Shown: positions 27,227 to 36,714, counted from the stretch's first letter. The stretch is DNA of 64,000 nucleotides from Myxococcales bacterium (GCA_020633555.1 JACKDL010000018.1:62001-126000), one strand, 5' to 3'. The notes: a model not told the origin generated them from the sequence alone. A program made the numbers and translations.

Positions 27227-28186
27227 GTGGCGCGAGTGCTGGTGACAGGCGGAGCAGGGTTCATCGGGTCGCACCTGGTGCGCGGCGCGCTGGCTCGAGG
27301 GTTCGCCGTGACCGTGATCGACAACTTCGTCACCGGGCGGCGGTCGAACCTGGCGCCCGTGCTCGATCAGATCGATCTGGTGGAGGGGTCGATCGCCGAT
27401 CCCCAGGCGGTGGATCGGGCGATGGCGGGGGTGGACTTCGTGCTCCACGAGGCGGCACTGCCGTCGGTGCCGAAGTCGGTGGAGCGGCCGGTGGACACTC
27501 ACGAGGCCAACATCACCGGGACCCTGCAGCTGTTGGAGGGGGCTCGCCGCGCCGGGGTGAAGCGGCTGGTCTATGCCGGCTCCTCGAGCGCCTACGGGCC
27601 CAACCCCGCGCCGGTGAAGCGCGAGGACATGCCGCCCCAGCCCATCTCGCCCTACGCGGTGCAGAAGCTGACGGGCGAGTACTACCTGAAGGTGTACCAC
27701 CAGCTCTTCGGGCTGGAGACCATCACGCTGCGCTACTTCAACGTCTTCGGGCCGCGTCAGGATCCGAAGTCGCAGTACGCCGCCGTGGTGCCTGCCTTCG
27801 TCACCCGCATGCTCCGCGGTGAGGCCCCCGTGGTGCACGGGGATGGTCGGCAGTCGCGGGACTTCACCTTCATCGACAACGTGGTCGAGGCGAACTTCGC
27901 GGCGCTGACTGCGCCGGCGACGGCCTGTGGCCGGGTCTTCAACGCCGCGTGCGGCGGGAACATCGATCTGCTGACGCTGATCGAGTGGATCAACGAGGCG
28001 CTCGGCACGGCGATCGTGCCGACGCACGTCGAGACGCGGGCCGGTGATGTCCGGCACTCTTGCGCAGACACCCGCGCGGCGGCCGAGGGGCTGGGCTGGT
28101 CGGCCCGGATCTCGGTCGCGGAGGGGCTGCGGCGCACCATCGAGTGGTATCAAGCGGACGCCGGGCAGGCGTCGGTCGCCGAGTAA
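27227..28186 (+). CDS. NAD-dependent UDP-sugar 4-epimerase (SDR family, WbpP/GalE-like)
   Basis: 319 residues from the GTG at 27227, which has GGGAG upstream and places the Rossmann motif at the N-terminus (LVTGGAGFIGSHL). Catalytic features are Ser in YAGSSSAYG and Tyr143-x-x-x-Lys147. RYFNVFGPRQDP and the end of the fold match the extended SDRs that epimerise UDP-GlcNAc or UDP-GlcNAcA. The paired dehydrogenase downstream suggests the product is a UDP-GalNAc or UDP-N-acetylgalactosaminuronate type precursor. An in-frame extension to 27068 exists but is low-complexity. Confidence 0.9.
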   Translation: MARVLVTGGAGFIGSHLVRGALARGFAVTVIDNFVTGRRSNLAPVLDQIDLVEGSIADPQAVDRAMAGVDFVLHEAALPSVPKSVERPVDTHEANITGTLQLLEGARRAGVKRLVYAGSSSAYGPNPAPVKREDMPPQPISPYAVQKLTGEYYLKVYHQLFGLETITLRYFNVFGPRQDPKSQYAAVVPAFVTRMLRGEAPVVHGDGRQSRDFTFIDNVVEANFAALTAPATACGRVFNAACGGNIDLLTLIEWINEALGTAIVPTHVETRAGDVRHSCADTRAAAEGLGWSARISVAEGLRRTIEWYQADAGQASVAE

Positions 28187-28196
28187 GGACAGGGAC

Positions 28197-29519
28197 ATGG
28201 GTCACGAGCAGTTGATCGCCAAGCTGGAGGCGAAGCGCGCCCGGGTCGGGGTCATCGGCCTGGGGTATGTGGGGCTGCCTCTCGCGGTGAGCTTCGCTGA
28301 GGCCGGCTTCGACGTGGTCGGCTTCGAGGTGGATGGGGACAAGGCCGCGGCGCTGAACCGGGGCGAGTCCTACATCCTGGACGTGGAGGCCGCCGAGGTG
28401 GCGCGGCTGGTGGATGCGGGGAAGTTCCGGGCTACCACCGACTTCGACGAGCTGAGCAGTTGCGATGCGCTGAGCGTCTGTGTGCCCACGCCGCTGCGCA
28501 AGACCCGCGATCCAGACCTGACCTACGTCATCTCGGCCACCGAGCAGATCAAGAGCCGGCTGCGGGCCGGGCAGCTGGTGGTGCTGGAGAGCACGACCTA
28601 CCCGGGCACCACCATCGAGGTGGTGGCGCCGACCCTGTGCGAGACGGGCCTGAACGTCGGTGAGGACGTGTTCATCGCCTTCAGCCCCGAGCGCATTGAC
28701 CCCGGCAACCCCCTGTACGGGGTGAAGAACACGCCCAAGATCGTGGGCGGGGTGACCCCGCGCTGCAACGCCGCCGCGGCGGCCCTGTACGGGGCCATCG
28801 TGGACAAGGTGATCTCGGTGTCGAGCCCCACGGCCGCCGAGATGGTGAAGCTGCTGGAGAACACCTTCCGGGCGGTGAACATCGGCCTGGTGAACGAGAT
28901 CGCGATCATCGCGAACAAGCTCGGCCTGGACGTGTGGGAGGTCATCGACGCGGCGGCGAGCAAGCCGTTCGGCTTCATGCCCTTCTACCCGGGCCCCGGG
29001 CTGGGCGGGCACTGCATCCCCATCGATCCGCACTACCTGAGCTGGAAGCTGCGGACCCTGAACTACAAGACGCGCTTCATCGAGCTGGCCGACGACATCA
29101 ACTCCCACATGCCGGAGTACGTGGTCGACAAGGTCGGGCAGGCGCTGAACGAGGACGGAAAGCCCATCAAGGGCGCCAAGGTGCTGGTGCTGGGGGTGGC
29201 GTACAAGCGCAACATCACCGACTGGCGCGAGAGCCCGGCGGCGCCCGTCATCGAGGGGCTGATCCGGCGGGGTGGCGACGTGTCGTACCACGACGACTTC
29301 GTGCCCGAGTTTGCTTTGGGCCACGGCGGCGAGGCTGAGCATCTGCACTCGGTGCCCTTGGACTACAGCGATCTGGGGCGCTACGACTGCGTGGTGATCG
29401 TGACCGATCACACCTACCTGGACGCCGAGCAGGTGGTGGCGAACGCGCGCCGCATCGTCGACACCCGCAACCTGGTCGGCAAGGCGGGGATCACCTCGGA
29501 GAAGGTGGTCAAGCTCTGA
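28197..29519 (+). CDS. UDP-N-acetyl-D-glucosamine 6-dehydrogenase (WbpA/WecC/TviB family)
   Basis: 440 residues; the ATG at 28197 follows AAGGACAGGGAC. The N-terminal NAD fold starts at VGVIGLGYVGLPLAVSFAEAGF. The catalytic Cys273 sits in GGHCIPIDPHY, and the third domain begins at VLVLGVAYKRNITDWRESP. This four-electron dehydrogenase makes UDP-GlcNAc/GalNAc uronic acid for acidic surface glycans. It follows the epimerase gene by 10 nt and overlaps the Wzc-like gene by 1 nt (TGATG), so the three form one operon. Confidence 0.94.
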   Translation: MGHEQLIAKLEAKRARVGVIGLGYVGLPLAVSFAEAGFDVVGFEVDGDKAAALNRGESYILDVEAAEVARLVDAGKFRATTDFDELSSCDALSVCVPTPLRKTRDPDLTYVISATEQIKSRLRAGQLVVLESTTYPGTTIEVVAPTLCETGLNVGEDVFIAFSPERIDPGNPLYGVKNTPKIVGGVTPRCNAAAAALYGAIVDKVISVSSPTAAEMVKLLENTFRAVNIGLVNEIAIIANKLGLDVWEVIDAAASKPFGFMPFYPGPGLGGHCIPIDPHYLSWKLRTLNYKTRFIELADDINSHMPEYVVDKVGQALNEDGKPIKGAKVLVLGVAYKRNITDWRESPAAPVIEGLIRRGGDVSYHDDFVPEFALGHGGEAEHLHSVPLDYSDLGRYDCVVIVTDHTYLDAEQVVANARRIVDTRNLVGKAGITSEKVVKL

Positions 29520-31678
29520 TGACCGCCAAGGACCAAGAGCAGCCGCTGCTGTCTGCGTGGCTCGACATCGCGTGGAAGCACAAGTGGTTGATGCTGGCCT
29601 TTGCAGGGCTGGTGCTCGGCTCGACGGTCCTCTACACCCGCTCGCAGACGAAGCTGTACCGCGCGGCGACGCAGGTGGTCATCGATCTGGTGGCGCCCCA
29701 GTACCTTCCGCGCCGCGGCGCCGAGGTGGTGCAGCTCGGCACCGGGAACGCCTGGAGCACCGTCGAGTTCTTTGAGACCCAGTACCGCATCATCCGCAGC
29801 CGCCAGGTGGCGGCCATGGTGGTGGAGCGGCTGGGGCTTCAGCACGACCTGGACTTCCTGGGGATTTCGCAGATCGAGGATCCCGAGGAGCGCGCCCAGA
29901 AGCTGGCGAGCGTGGATCCGGTGGCGGTGCTGGCGGGCCGCGTGGACGTGGAGCCCGTCGAGGACAGCCACGTGGTGTTCATCCGGGTGAAGGACACGGT
30001 GCCCAAGCGGGCCGCGCGCCTCGCCGACGCCGTGGCGGAGGCGTACGGCGATCTCAACGTGAACCGAAAGGTCAGCGCCGCGGGTGAGGCCGTGGAGTGG
30101 CTCCGGGCTCAGGCGTCGGCCATGGACCAGGACCTGAAGGTGGCCCGCGATGCGCTGCTGGCGTTCAAGCGGGACAATGGGATCCTGACGGCCTCGCTGG
30201 AGGATCGCCAGAACCTGCTGGGGACGGATCTGCAGGAGGCCCAGCGGGCGCTGCGGACCGTGCAGCAGGAGAACGCGGTCTTGGAGTCCCAGTACCGGCA
30301 GGTGCAGAGCCTGTCCGTCGAGGACGCCATGCGGTCGGTGCCGCAGGTGCTGGGCAACGGGCTGATTCAGGTGCTCAAGCAGCAGCTCGTTCAGCTCGAG
30401 AATGATCGGGACGAGCTGCTGAAGCGCTACCTGCCGAAGCACCCCGACGTGCGGGTGGTGGACGAGCAGATCAAGCGCGTCAATCGGGCGCTGGCCCAAG
30501 AGGTCAAGGGCATCTCGAAGAGCATCGAGCGTGAGTACGCGGCGGCGCAGCGCGCCGAGAGCAAGGCCGCTGGCGAGGTGGCTCGGCTGGAGCGCGAGGC
30601 GCGGACGCTGCAGGGCAAGGAGCTGGAGTACAAGCGCCTTGAGGGGGCGGTGGAGTCGAAGAAGACCCTGCACGCCGATCTGTTGCTGCGCCTGAAGGAG
30701 GCGGAGCTGCAGGCGCAGGCGAAGGCGAACAACGTGCGGATCCTGGACCGTGCGCTGGTGCCGACCCTGCACATCTGGCCCCGGCTGGGCCTGAACCTGG
30801 CGGCGGCCGCGGTGTTGGCGCTGCTGGGGGGCATCGCCCTGGTGTTCCTGGTGGAGCAGCTCGACAGCTCGGTGCGCTCGCAGGAGCAGCTCGAGCAGGA
30901 GTATGGGCTGACCTTCCTGGGGATCGTGCCGGCGGTGCGCAACCGCGAGAAGCAGACCCCCGGGGGGCATCCGGATCGCTACATCCTGGAGAACCCCAAC
31001 AGCACGGCGGCGGAGTGCGTCCGGACCATCCGGACGAACCTGCTCTTCATGGCGCCCGAGCGCGAGATGCGCTCGATCCTGGTGACCAGCCCAGGGCCCA
31101 AGGAGGGCAAGACCTACACCTCGGTGAACATCGCGTCGACGATGGCCCTGTCGGGGAGCAAGGTGCTGCTGGTGGACGCCGATCTGCGCCGGGCGCGGGT
31201 GCATGGCGTGTTCGATCACCCGAACGACCGGGGGATCACCAACCTGGTGATGAACAACGACGCCGACGTCTCGAAGCTGGTGCGACCCAGCGGGATCGAC
31301 AACTTCGACGTGATGTGCGCCGGGCCGCTGCCGCCCAACCCCGCCGAGCTGCTGCACAGCGAGGGTTTCAAGAAGGCATTCCAGAAGCTCCTGGACCACT
31401 ACGATCGGGTCATCTTCGATTCGCCGCCGGTGGTGTCGGTGACGGATCCGCAGATCCTCGGGCAGCTGGTGGACGGGGTGGTCCTGGTGGTGCACTCCAG
31501 CCGGACCAGCAGGCACGCGCTGGCCAAGGGCGTGCGGCTGTTGCGAGACGTGAACGTGCGGATCTTCGGGGCGCTGCTGAACGGCGTTGAGCTGAAGAAC
31601 CGCGGGTACAGCCGCTACTACTATCGCTACTACGGGCGGCACCCATACTCCTCGAACATCGAGGAGCAGCAGTCCTGA
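29519..31678 (+). CDS. Wzc-like polysaccharide co-polymerase with BY-kinase domain
   Basis: 719 residues, inner membrane. A first TM helix near residues 20-40 is followed by a Wzz-type periplasmic domain with long coiled coil (about 50-415). The second TM is near 423-446 (ALLGGIALVFLVEQLD). The cytoplasmic tyrosine-kinase domain has Walker A GPKEGKT near 523, Walker A' LLVDADLRRA, and Walker B VIFDSPPVV. It ends with a tyrosine cluster (SRYYYRYYGRHPYSS) as substrate for autophosphorylation. It sets chain length and drives export with the OPX protein. Periplasmic and kinase parts are in one chain, unlike the split BtkA-type arrangements. Confidence 0.95.
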   Translation: MTAKDQEQPLLSAWLDIAWKHKWLMLAFAGLVLGSTVLYTRSQTKLYRAATQVVIDLVAPQYLPRRGAEVVQLGTGNAWSTVEFFETQYRIIRSRQVAAMVVERLGLQHDLDFLGISQIEDPEERAQKLASVDPVAVLAGRVDVEPVEDSHVVFIRVKDTVPKRAARLADAVAEAYGDLNVNRKVSAAGEAVEWLRAQASAMDQDLKVARDALLAFKRDNGILTASLEDRQNLLGTDLQEAQRALRTVQQENAVLESQYRQVQSLSVEDAMRSVPQVLGNGLIQVLKQQLVQLENDRDELLKRYLPKHPDVRVVDEQIKRVNRALAQEVKGISKSIEREYAAAQRAESKAAGEVARLEREARTLQGKELEYKRLEGAVESKKTLHADLLLRLKEAELQAQAKANNVRILDRALVPTLHIWPRLGLNLAAAAVLALLGGIALVFLVEQLDSSVRSQEQLEQEYGLTFLGIVPAVRNREKQTPGGHPDRYILENPNSTAAECVRTIRTNLLFMAPEREMRSILVTSPGPKEGKTYTSVNIASTMALSGSKVLLVDADLRRARVHGVFDHPNDRGITNLVMNNDADVSKLVRPSGIDNFDVMCAGPLPPNPAELLHSEGFKKAFQKLLDHYDRVIFDSPPVVSVTDPQILGQLVDGVVLVVHSSRTSRHALAKGVRLLRDVNVRIFGALLNGVELKNRGYSRYYYRYYGRHPYSSNIEEQQS

Positions 31679-31686
31679 GCCCCGAG

Positions 31687-32865
31687 GTGGCCAGGGCGGC
31701 GGGCTGGCCAGCGAGCTGGCGGATCGCCTGGGTGCTGCCGAACCTGATCCAGTACCGCGACCGGCTGCGCATGCTGATGCGGATGTCGGCGCGGATCCAA
31801 CGGCTGTATGTGTTGACGGCCGCGCTGCCCCCCGAGGTGTCGGCGGAGCTGGCGGCGTGGCCCCGTCTGCGGGTGGTGCCCCTGGGTCGGGCGCGGCTGC
31901 GGCCCCGGGCGCACGCCTGGCTGGACGCCCACCGCGCCCGCCTGGATGTGGTGCACGACACCTTCGGGTTCCTGGCGGACTGGATGGGGGCCCGGCCCGC
32001 CGCCGCCGGCGTGGCCTACCCCAGCTCGCTCTACACGGACAACGGGGCGTGGCTGGGCGGCATCCGCCGCCGCGCCGAGATGACGTTCGACCTGCACTAT
32101 GCCAGCCAGCGGGTGCTGACCTTCTGGCGGGACCGGCGAGCCGGCGCCGCCGCGCGGCCGCTGATGGTGCTGGGGGACGGGCATGGCGAGGGCTACGAGG
32201 CGTGGCACCCGGGGGTGGCGCGCGGGGGAATCCGGGTGGTGCCCTCTGAGGTGGACACCGACGTCTTCCATCCGGCGGCGAGCCGGCCTGCGGGACCGCC
32301 CACGGTGCTGTTCACGGGCAGCCTGCTGCGCACGAAGGGGCTGGGCGTGGTGCTCGAGGGGATGGGCCTGGTGCGCGCGGGTGGGCAGCCGGAGGCGCGG
32401 CTGAAGCTGCTCGGGCCGGTGCCCTCGCGGGAGCGGGCGTGGTTCGACCTGGCGGTGGCGCGGTCGGGACTGACGGCGCCGGCGCTGGAGGCGCCCGGCC
32501 GCGTGCCGCACCACACCCTCGTCGGGCACTACCAGACGGCGGACTTGTATGTGTCGATGTCGCTGTTCGAGGGCTCGCCGCGCAGCGCCCGAGAGGCCTT
32601 GGCTTGTGGCTGTCGCGCCATCCTGTCGGACATCCCGGGTCACCGGGCGTTGGATCCCGAGGGCCGCTTCATTCGCTTCGTGTCAGTTGATGATGTGGCC
32701 GGGTTTGCCGCTGCGCTGGGGGAAGCGTTGGCGGAGGGTGGTCCCGCTGCGGAGGCGCGGTCCGCGGCGGGTGTGGCCCACATGCGCGACGCGCACAGCC
32801 TGGGCGCCGTGGCCGAGCGACTGCTGCGGGAGTACGCGAGCGCACGGGCCGCACCCACCGGCTAG
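31687..32865 (+). CDS. Glycosyltransferase, GT-B fold (GT4-like)
   Basis: 392 residues from the GTG at 31687, 8 nt after the Wzc-like stop. The N-terminal domain starts IAWVLPNLIQYRDRL. The C-terminal domain carries the GT4 pattern: VLFTGSLLRTKGLGVVLEGMGLV, then LYVSMSLFEGSPRSAREALACG, which holds the nucleotide-sugar-binding E-x7-E-like motif. Cytoplasmic, building the lipid-linked repeat unit. The sugar cannot be predicted. It is convergent with the polymerase fusion gene, 21 nt away. Confidence 0.86.
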   Translation: MARAAGWPASWRIAWVLPNLIQYRDRLRMLMRMSARIQRLYVLTAALPPEVSAELAAWPRLRVVPLGRARLRPRAHAWLDAHRARLDVVHDTFGFLADWMGARPAAAGVAYPSSLYTDNGAWLGGIRRRAEMTFDLHYASQRVLTFWRDRRAGAAARPLMVLGDGHGEGYEAWHPGVARGGIRVVPSEVDTDVFHPAASRPAGPPTVLFTGSLLRTKGLGVVLEGMGLVRAGGQPEARLKLLGPVPSRERAWFDLAVARSGLTAPALEAPGRVPHHTLVGHYQTADLYVSMSLFEGSPRSAREALACGCRAILSDIPGHRALDPEGRFIRFVSVDDVAGFAAALGEALAEGGPAAEARSAAGVAHMRDAHSLGAVAERLLREYASARAAPTG

Positions 32866-32886
32866 CGCGGGCGCGCCTGGCGGCGT

Positions 32887-34815
32887 CTACAGGCGGTGTC
32901 GGTAGTGCACCAGCCGGTAGACGGCCCGCGGGCCTGCCCGGTGGGTGAGCACGATGCCCAGCCCCAACCCCATGGAGGCAAAGAAGAGCACCATGGTGGA
33001 GAACCGGGCGGTCATGTCGCTGAACAGCATGAGCAGCGCCCAGCCCGTGAGGCCCGCCGCGGTGGCGCGGAGATCGGCCGCTGCCGCGCGATCGGTCAGG
33101 GCGCGGACGTTGCGCCACATGTAGGCCAGGCCGCCGGCGAAGAAGGCGAGGAAGAACAGCAGCCCCAGGGGCCCATGATCCACCAGCACCCGCAGGTAGG
33201 TGTTCTCGAAGTTGGGCTCGTCGCCACGGTCGGCACGCCGGGCGTGGATCCGGCCGACGTGGAAGTGGCGCCAGCCGGCGCGCGGGCCCGCGCCGATGGC
33301 CAGGCGGGTGGGCGTGAACTCCCGCAGCATGTCCGTCTGGACCTCGACGAGCTGCACCAGATCGTGGGTGGTCTGCTTCGGGCTGAGGCGTGCGTCGCCC
33401 CCCAACGCGAGGCCAGCGACGAGGATGGCCGTCGCCGTGGCGGCCAGGACGAGGGCTCGCCGCTGGGCCCCGGCGAACAGGGCCACGGCGATGGCTGTGG
33501 CCAGCATGCCGGATCGGCTGAGGGTGACGGCGGCGGTGGCGATGAGCAGGGCGATGGCCACGCTGGCGAGCACCCGCACCCGGCCCTGCGCCCGGCGGAA
33601 CTGGCTGAGGGCCAGAGGCAACGCCAGGGTGACCAGGCTGGCCATGAGCAGCGGGCTGTCCTGGGTGCCCTCGGCCTGCACGAAGCGCCCCTCGGCTGCA
33701 AAGCCGCCGATGGCCTGGAGGACGGTGACCGTGCCCGTGAGCGCGACGCTACCCACCAAGGTGCCCGTCAGCAGCCCGCGGCGAGTGGTCACCATGCGGG
33801 AGTTGAGGACCAGGTAGAAGACCACCACCCCGTTGCAGACCCACCACAGCAGGCCGCGCAGGCTGTCGACGGGGAAGCGGGTGGCCAGCAGGAGGGCGGC
33901 GCTGATGACGACGAAGCCGAGCAGGGGCAGGTCCACTGGGGTTCGCAGCGCGTAGATGCGCTCTCGGTTGACCTCGCGGCGCAACAGGTGGATGCCCGCG
34001 ATGGTGGGCGGGCCCAGGTAGAGCAGGTTGACGCTGAGGCCGAAGATCGACACCCGCATCGCCTGGTGCACGTCGTTGGGCAGCGCGACGGCCAGGAGCA
34101 CCAGCCAGCTCAGCAGGACCGCCGCGGTGAAGATCCGCGTCATCACCCGCAGGAAGGTGAGGGTGATGAGCTGGAGATCCATGATGACGGAGCGACGGGC
34201 GATGTAGAGCACGTCGTAGAACAGCTTGTGGCGGGGGGTGGTGTAGTAGCCGCCCCGCACCTGCGCCTGCCCGGTGATGCCGGGGCGGACCAGGTAGCGC
34301 CGATCGTAGCCGGGGATCTTGGCCAGCAGGTCCTGGAGGAAGATGGGCCGCAGCGGTCGCGGCCCCACCAGGTTCATGTCGCCGCGAAGGACGTTCAGGA
34401 GCTGCGCGAGCTCGTCCAGGCGGTACTTGCGCAGGAACTTCCCGATGGGCGTGTAGTGGTCTTCGTCCTGCTGGACCAGGCGCTTGCCGATCTTCTGCTC
34501 GCTGCCCACCTTCATGGTGCGGAACTTGAAGATGTGGAAGGTCTTCTGGCCCAGGCCCACCCGATCGCCACGGTACAGGGCTGGCCCCGGCGAGGTGAGC
34601 TTCACCGCCAGGGCGATGCCGATCATGAGCGGCGAGAGGATCAGCAGGCCCAGCAGGGCGCCCAGGAAGTTGTAGGTGCGCGTGACCGCGTCATAGACCG
34701 GGCGCGGGCGGATCTGGATGGTGCTGGGGAAGACCCGCGTGGCGTGCTCGCCACTGGCGGCCGACGAGCCCAGGCCGAACCAGGCCCTGGCGGCGCGGAG
34801 GAGTGGCGGGCTCAT
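32887..34815 (-). CDS. Fusion: polyprenyl-phosphate hexose-1-phosphate transferase + O-antigen ligase/Wzy-like membrane domain
   Basis: 642 residues from the ATG at 34815 (4-nt overlap with the amidotransferase stop, ATGA). Residues about 38-225 are a bacterial sugar transferase domain: one membrane helix (FLGALLGLLILSPLMIGIAL), KFRTMKVGS, RKYRLDELAQLLNVLRGDM, LVGPRPLRP and RPGITGQAQV. It transfers the first sugar-1-phosphate to undecaprenyl phosphate. Residues about 235-642 have roughly ten further hydrophobic helices with a Wzy/WaaL-type motif (GTQDSPLLMASLVTLALPLAL) and a large periplasmic loop. The frame is continuous through the junction, so this is a genuine gene fusion placing the first and a late step in one polypeptide. 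Confidence 0.86.
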   Translation of the reverse strand: MSPPLLRAARAWFGLGSSAASGEHATRVFPSTIQIRPRPVYDAVTRTYNFLGALLGLLILSPLMIGIALAVKLTSPGPALYRGDRVGLGQKTFHIFKFRTMKVGSEQKIGKRLVQQDEDHYTPIGKFLRKYRLDELAQLLNVLRGDMNLVGPRPLRPIFLQDLLAKIPGYDRRYLVRPGITGQAQVRGGYYTTPRHKLFYDVLYIARRSVIMDLQLITLTFLRVMTRIFTAAVLLSWLVLLAVALPNDVHQAMRVSIFGLSVNLLYLGPPTIAGIHLLRREVNRERIYALRTPVDLPLLGFVVISAALLLATRFPVDSLRGLLWWVCNGVVVFYLVLNSRMVTTRRGLLTGTLVGSVALTGTVTVLQAIGGFAAEGRFVQAEGTQDSPLLMASLVTLALPLALSQFRRAQGRVRVLASVAIALLIATAAVTLSRSGMLATAIAVALFAGAQRRALVLAATATAILVAGLALGGDARLSPKQTTHDLVQLVEVQTDMLREFTPTRLAIGAGPRAGWRHFHVGRIHARRADRGDEPNFENTYLRVLVDHGPLGLLFFLAFFAGGLAYMWRNVRALTDRAAAADLRATAAGLTGWALLMLFSDMTARFSTMVLFFASMGLGLGIVLTHRAGPRAVYRLVHYRHRL

Positions 34816-36713
34816 GCGGCGCGCCCCCCGCGCCAGCGCTGGTTGAAGAGCGCGAAGCACAGCAGGGCCCACAGGGGGCGGCTGTGATCGGCGACCTTCT
34901 GCTCGTGTTCCTGGATCAGGCGCTGCACCTCGGCAGGCTCCCACAGGCCCGTGCGCTTGAGCTGCTCGGCGCTGAGCAGGTCGCGTAGCAGGGGGTTCAG
35001 CGGGCCGGACAGCCAGGCGGCCATGGGCACGTTGAAGCCGGCCTTGCGGCGGCCCAGGAGTGGGGCGGGGAGGTGGGGGGCCAGGGCCTTGCGGAGTACG
35101 GCCTTGGTGGTCAGACCGCGCAGCTTGTAGTGGGCCGGGAGGTCGGCCGCGTGCTGCACCAGCTCGTGATCCAGGAAGGGCACCCGCGCCTCGAGGCCGT
35201 GGGCCATGGACATGCGGTCGACCTTCACCAGGATGTCGTCGGGCAGGTAGATCGCGAAGTCGCTGGCCAGCACGCCGTCGAGCTCGTGCCGGAACCGGCC
35301 GCGCTCGAAGACCTCTTCGAAGAGACGGGCCGTGTCCTCGACCTGGGCGCCGTGCAGGGCCCGTCGCGCGGGATCGCTGAAGAACTCTTTGAAGCGGTAG
35401 TGGGCCACGGGCGCCGGGTGCTCGGCCGCGTGCACGAACTGGCGGGCCTTGAGATCGAAGCTGACCTTGCCGTGGCTGACGGGCAGGCGGCCGACGAGCT
35501 GGGGCACCCGGGCGCGCAGGGCAGAGGGCACCTGGCGGTACCAGGCCCCCAGGCGCCAGGCGAAGTGGGTGCGGTAGCCGGCGTACAGCTCATCGCCGCC
35601 GTCGCCCCCGAGGCTGACCGTCACGTGGCGGCGGGCCAATCGCGACAGGTACCACAGCGGGATGGCGCTGGAGTCGGCGAAGGGCTCGTCCATGGCCTCG
35701 GTGAGCGGGCCCATGAAGGTGTCGGGATCGGGGCGGACCACCTCGACGTGGTGCTCGGCCCCGAAGGCCTGGGCGGCGATGGCGGCGTACTGGCGCTCGT
35801 CATAGCCGGCCTCTTCGAAGCCGATGGTGAAGGCCTTGACCGGGCCTGAGCTGGCCTGGGCCATGGCCCAGAGGACCGCTGAGCTGTCGATGCCGCCGCT
35901 GAGGAACATGCCCAGGGGCACGTCGGCGATGAGCCGGCGCTTCACCGCGGTCTGGAGGCGGTCCAGGGTCTGCTCGGCGGCCTCCTCGAAGCGGGGCGCG
36001 CGGCGGGCCGGGCCCTGGCTGTGGAAGCGCTGGCGCCAGTAACGCCGCAGCGTCACGCCGCCCGTCGGGGTCCAGGTGAGGGTGTGGGCGGGCGGCAGCT
36101 TCTTGATGCCGCGCAGCAGGGTGCGGGGCCCCGGGCTGTAGGTCAGGCCCAGATAGTCGTGCATCGCCTGGAGATCGATGCCGTCGTCCAGCACGCCCGC
36201 AGCGAGCAGCGCCTTGACCTCGCTGCCGAAGACGACCCCGCCGTCCGCAGTGACACCATAGAACACCGGCTTGATGCCCAGCCGATCGCGGACGACGAGC
36301 AGGCGCTGGGCGTCGGCGTCCCAGATCGCGAAGGCGAACATGCCGATGAGGCGGTCGACCATGGCCGCGCCGTGCACCTGGTACAGGTGCAGCAGCACCT
36401 CGGTGTCGGTGCGGGTCTCGAAGCGGTGGCCCTGGGCCTCGAGCTCTGCGCGCAGGGTGAGGAAGTTGTAGATTTCGCCGTTGAAGATGATCTGCACCCG
36501 GCCGCCCGGCAGGGCCATGGGCTGGCGCCCGACGGTGCGGGTGTCGAGGATGCTCAGTCGGCGATGGCCCAGGCCGATGGCGGCGGCTGCAGAGGTGCCG
36601 ATCCACAGGCCCGCGTCATCGGGCCCGCGGTGGCTGAGGGTGTCGCGCATGGCGGCCAGGCGCTCGGCGCTGACCACCGGGGTGCGCCCGGCGTAGCCAA
36701 CCAGCCCACACAC
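34812..36713 (-). CDS. asnB: Asparagine synthase (glutamine-hydrolysing)-type amidotransferase in a polysaccharide locus
   Basis: 633 residues. The GTG at 36713 puts Cys at position 2 (MCGLVGYAG), the class-II amidotransferase nucleophile. FNGEIYNF and RTDTEVLLHLY complete the glutaminase domain (1-200). The synthetase domain has the PP-loop SGGIDSSAV and GGDGGDELYAGY. Length and neighbourhood match the amidotransferases of exosortase-type EPS loci, which may amidate uronic acids rather than make asparagine. No exosortase gene is present in the window. The gene has a 1-nt gap to the upstream glycosyltransferase and overlaps the fusion gene. Confidence 0.92.
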   Translation of the reverse strand: MCGLVGYAGRTPVVSAERLAAMRDTLSHRGPDDAGLWIGTSAAAAIGLGHRRLSILDTRTVGRQPMALPGGRVQIIFNGEIYNFLTLRAELEAQGHRFETRTDTEVLLHLYQVHGAAMVDRLIGMFAFAIWDADAQRLLVVRDRLGIKPVFYGVTADGGVVFGSEVKALLAAGVLDDGIDLQAMHDYLGLTYSPGPRTLLRGIKKLPPAHTLTWTPTGGVTLRRYWRQRFHSQGPARRAPRFEEAAEQTLDRLQTAVKRRLIADVPLGMFLSGGIDSSAVLWAMAQASSGPVKAFTIGFEEAGYDERQYAAIAAQAFGAEHHVEVVRPDPDTFMGPLTEAMDEPFADSSAIPLWYLSRLARRHVTVSLGGDGGDELYAGYRTHFAWRLGAWYRQVPSALRARVPQLVGRLPVSHGKVSFDLKARQFVHAAEHPAPVAHYRFKEFFSDPARRALHGAQVEDTARLFEEVFERGRFRHELDGVLASDFAIYLPDDILVKVDRMSMAHGLEARVPFLDHELVQHAADLPAHYKLRGLTTKAVLRKALAPHLPAPLLGRRKAGFNVPMAAWLSGPLNPLLRDLLSAEQLKRTGLWEPAEVQRLIQEHEQKVADHSRPLWALLCFALFNQRWRGGRAA

Positions 36714-36714
36714 G

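Noticed and set aside
32896..34887. 663-codon + strand frame opposite the sugar-transferase/polymerase fusion
   Set aside because: Low-complexity, Gln/Gly/Glu/His-rich with no domain; the - strand protein has clear PHPT motifs and membrane helices.
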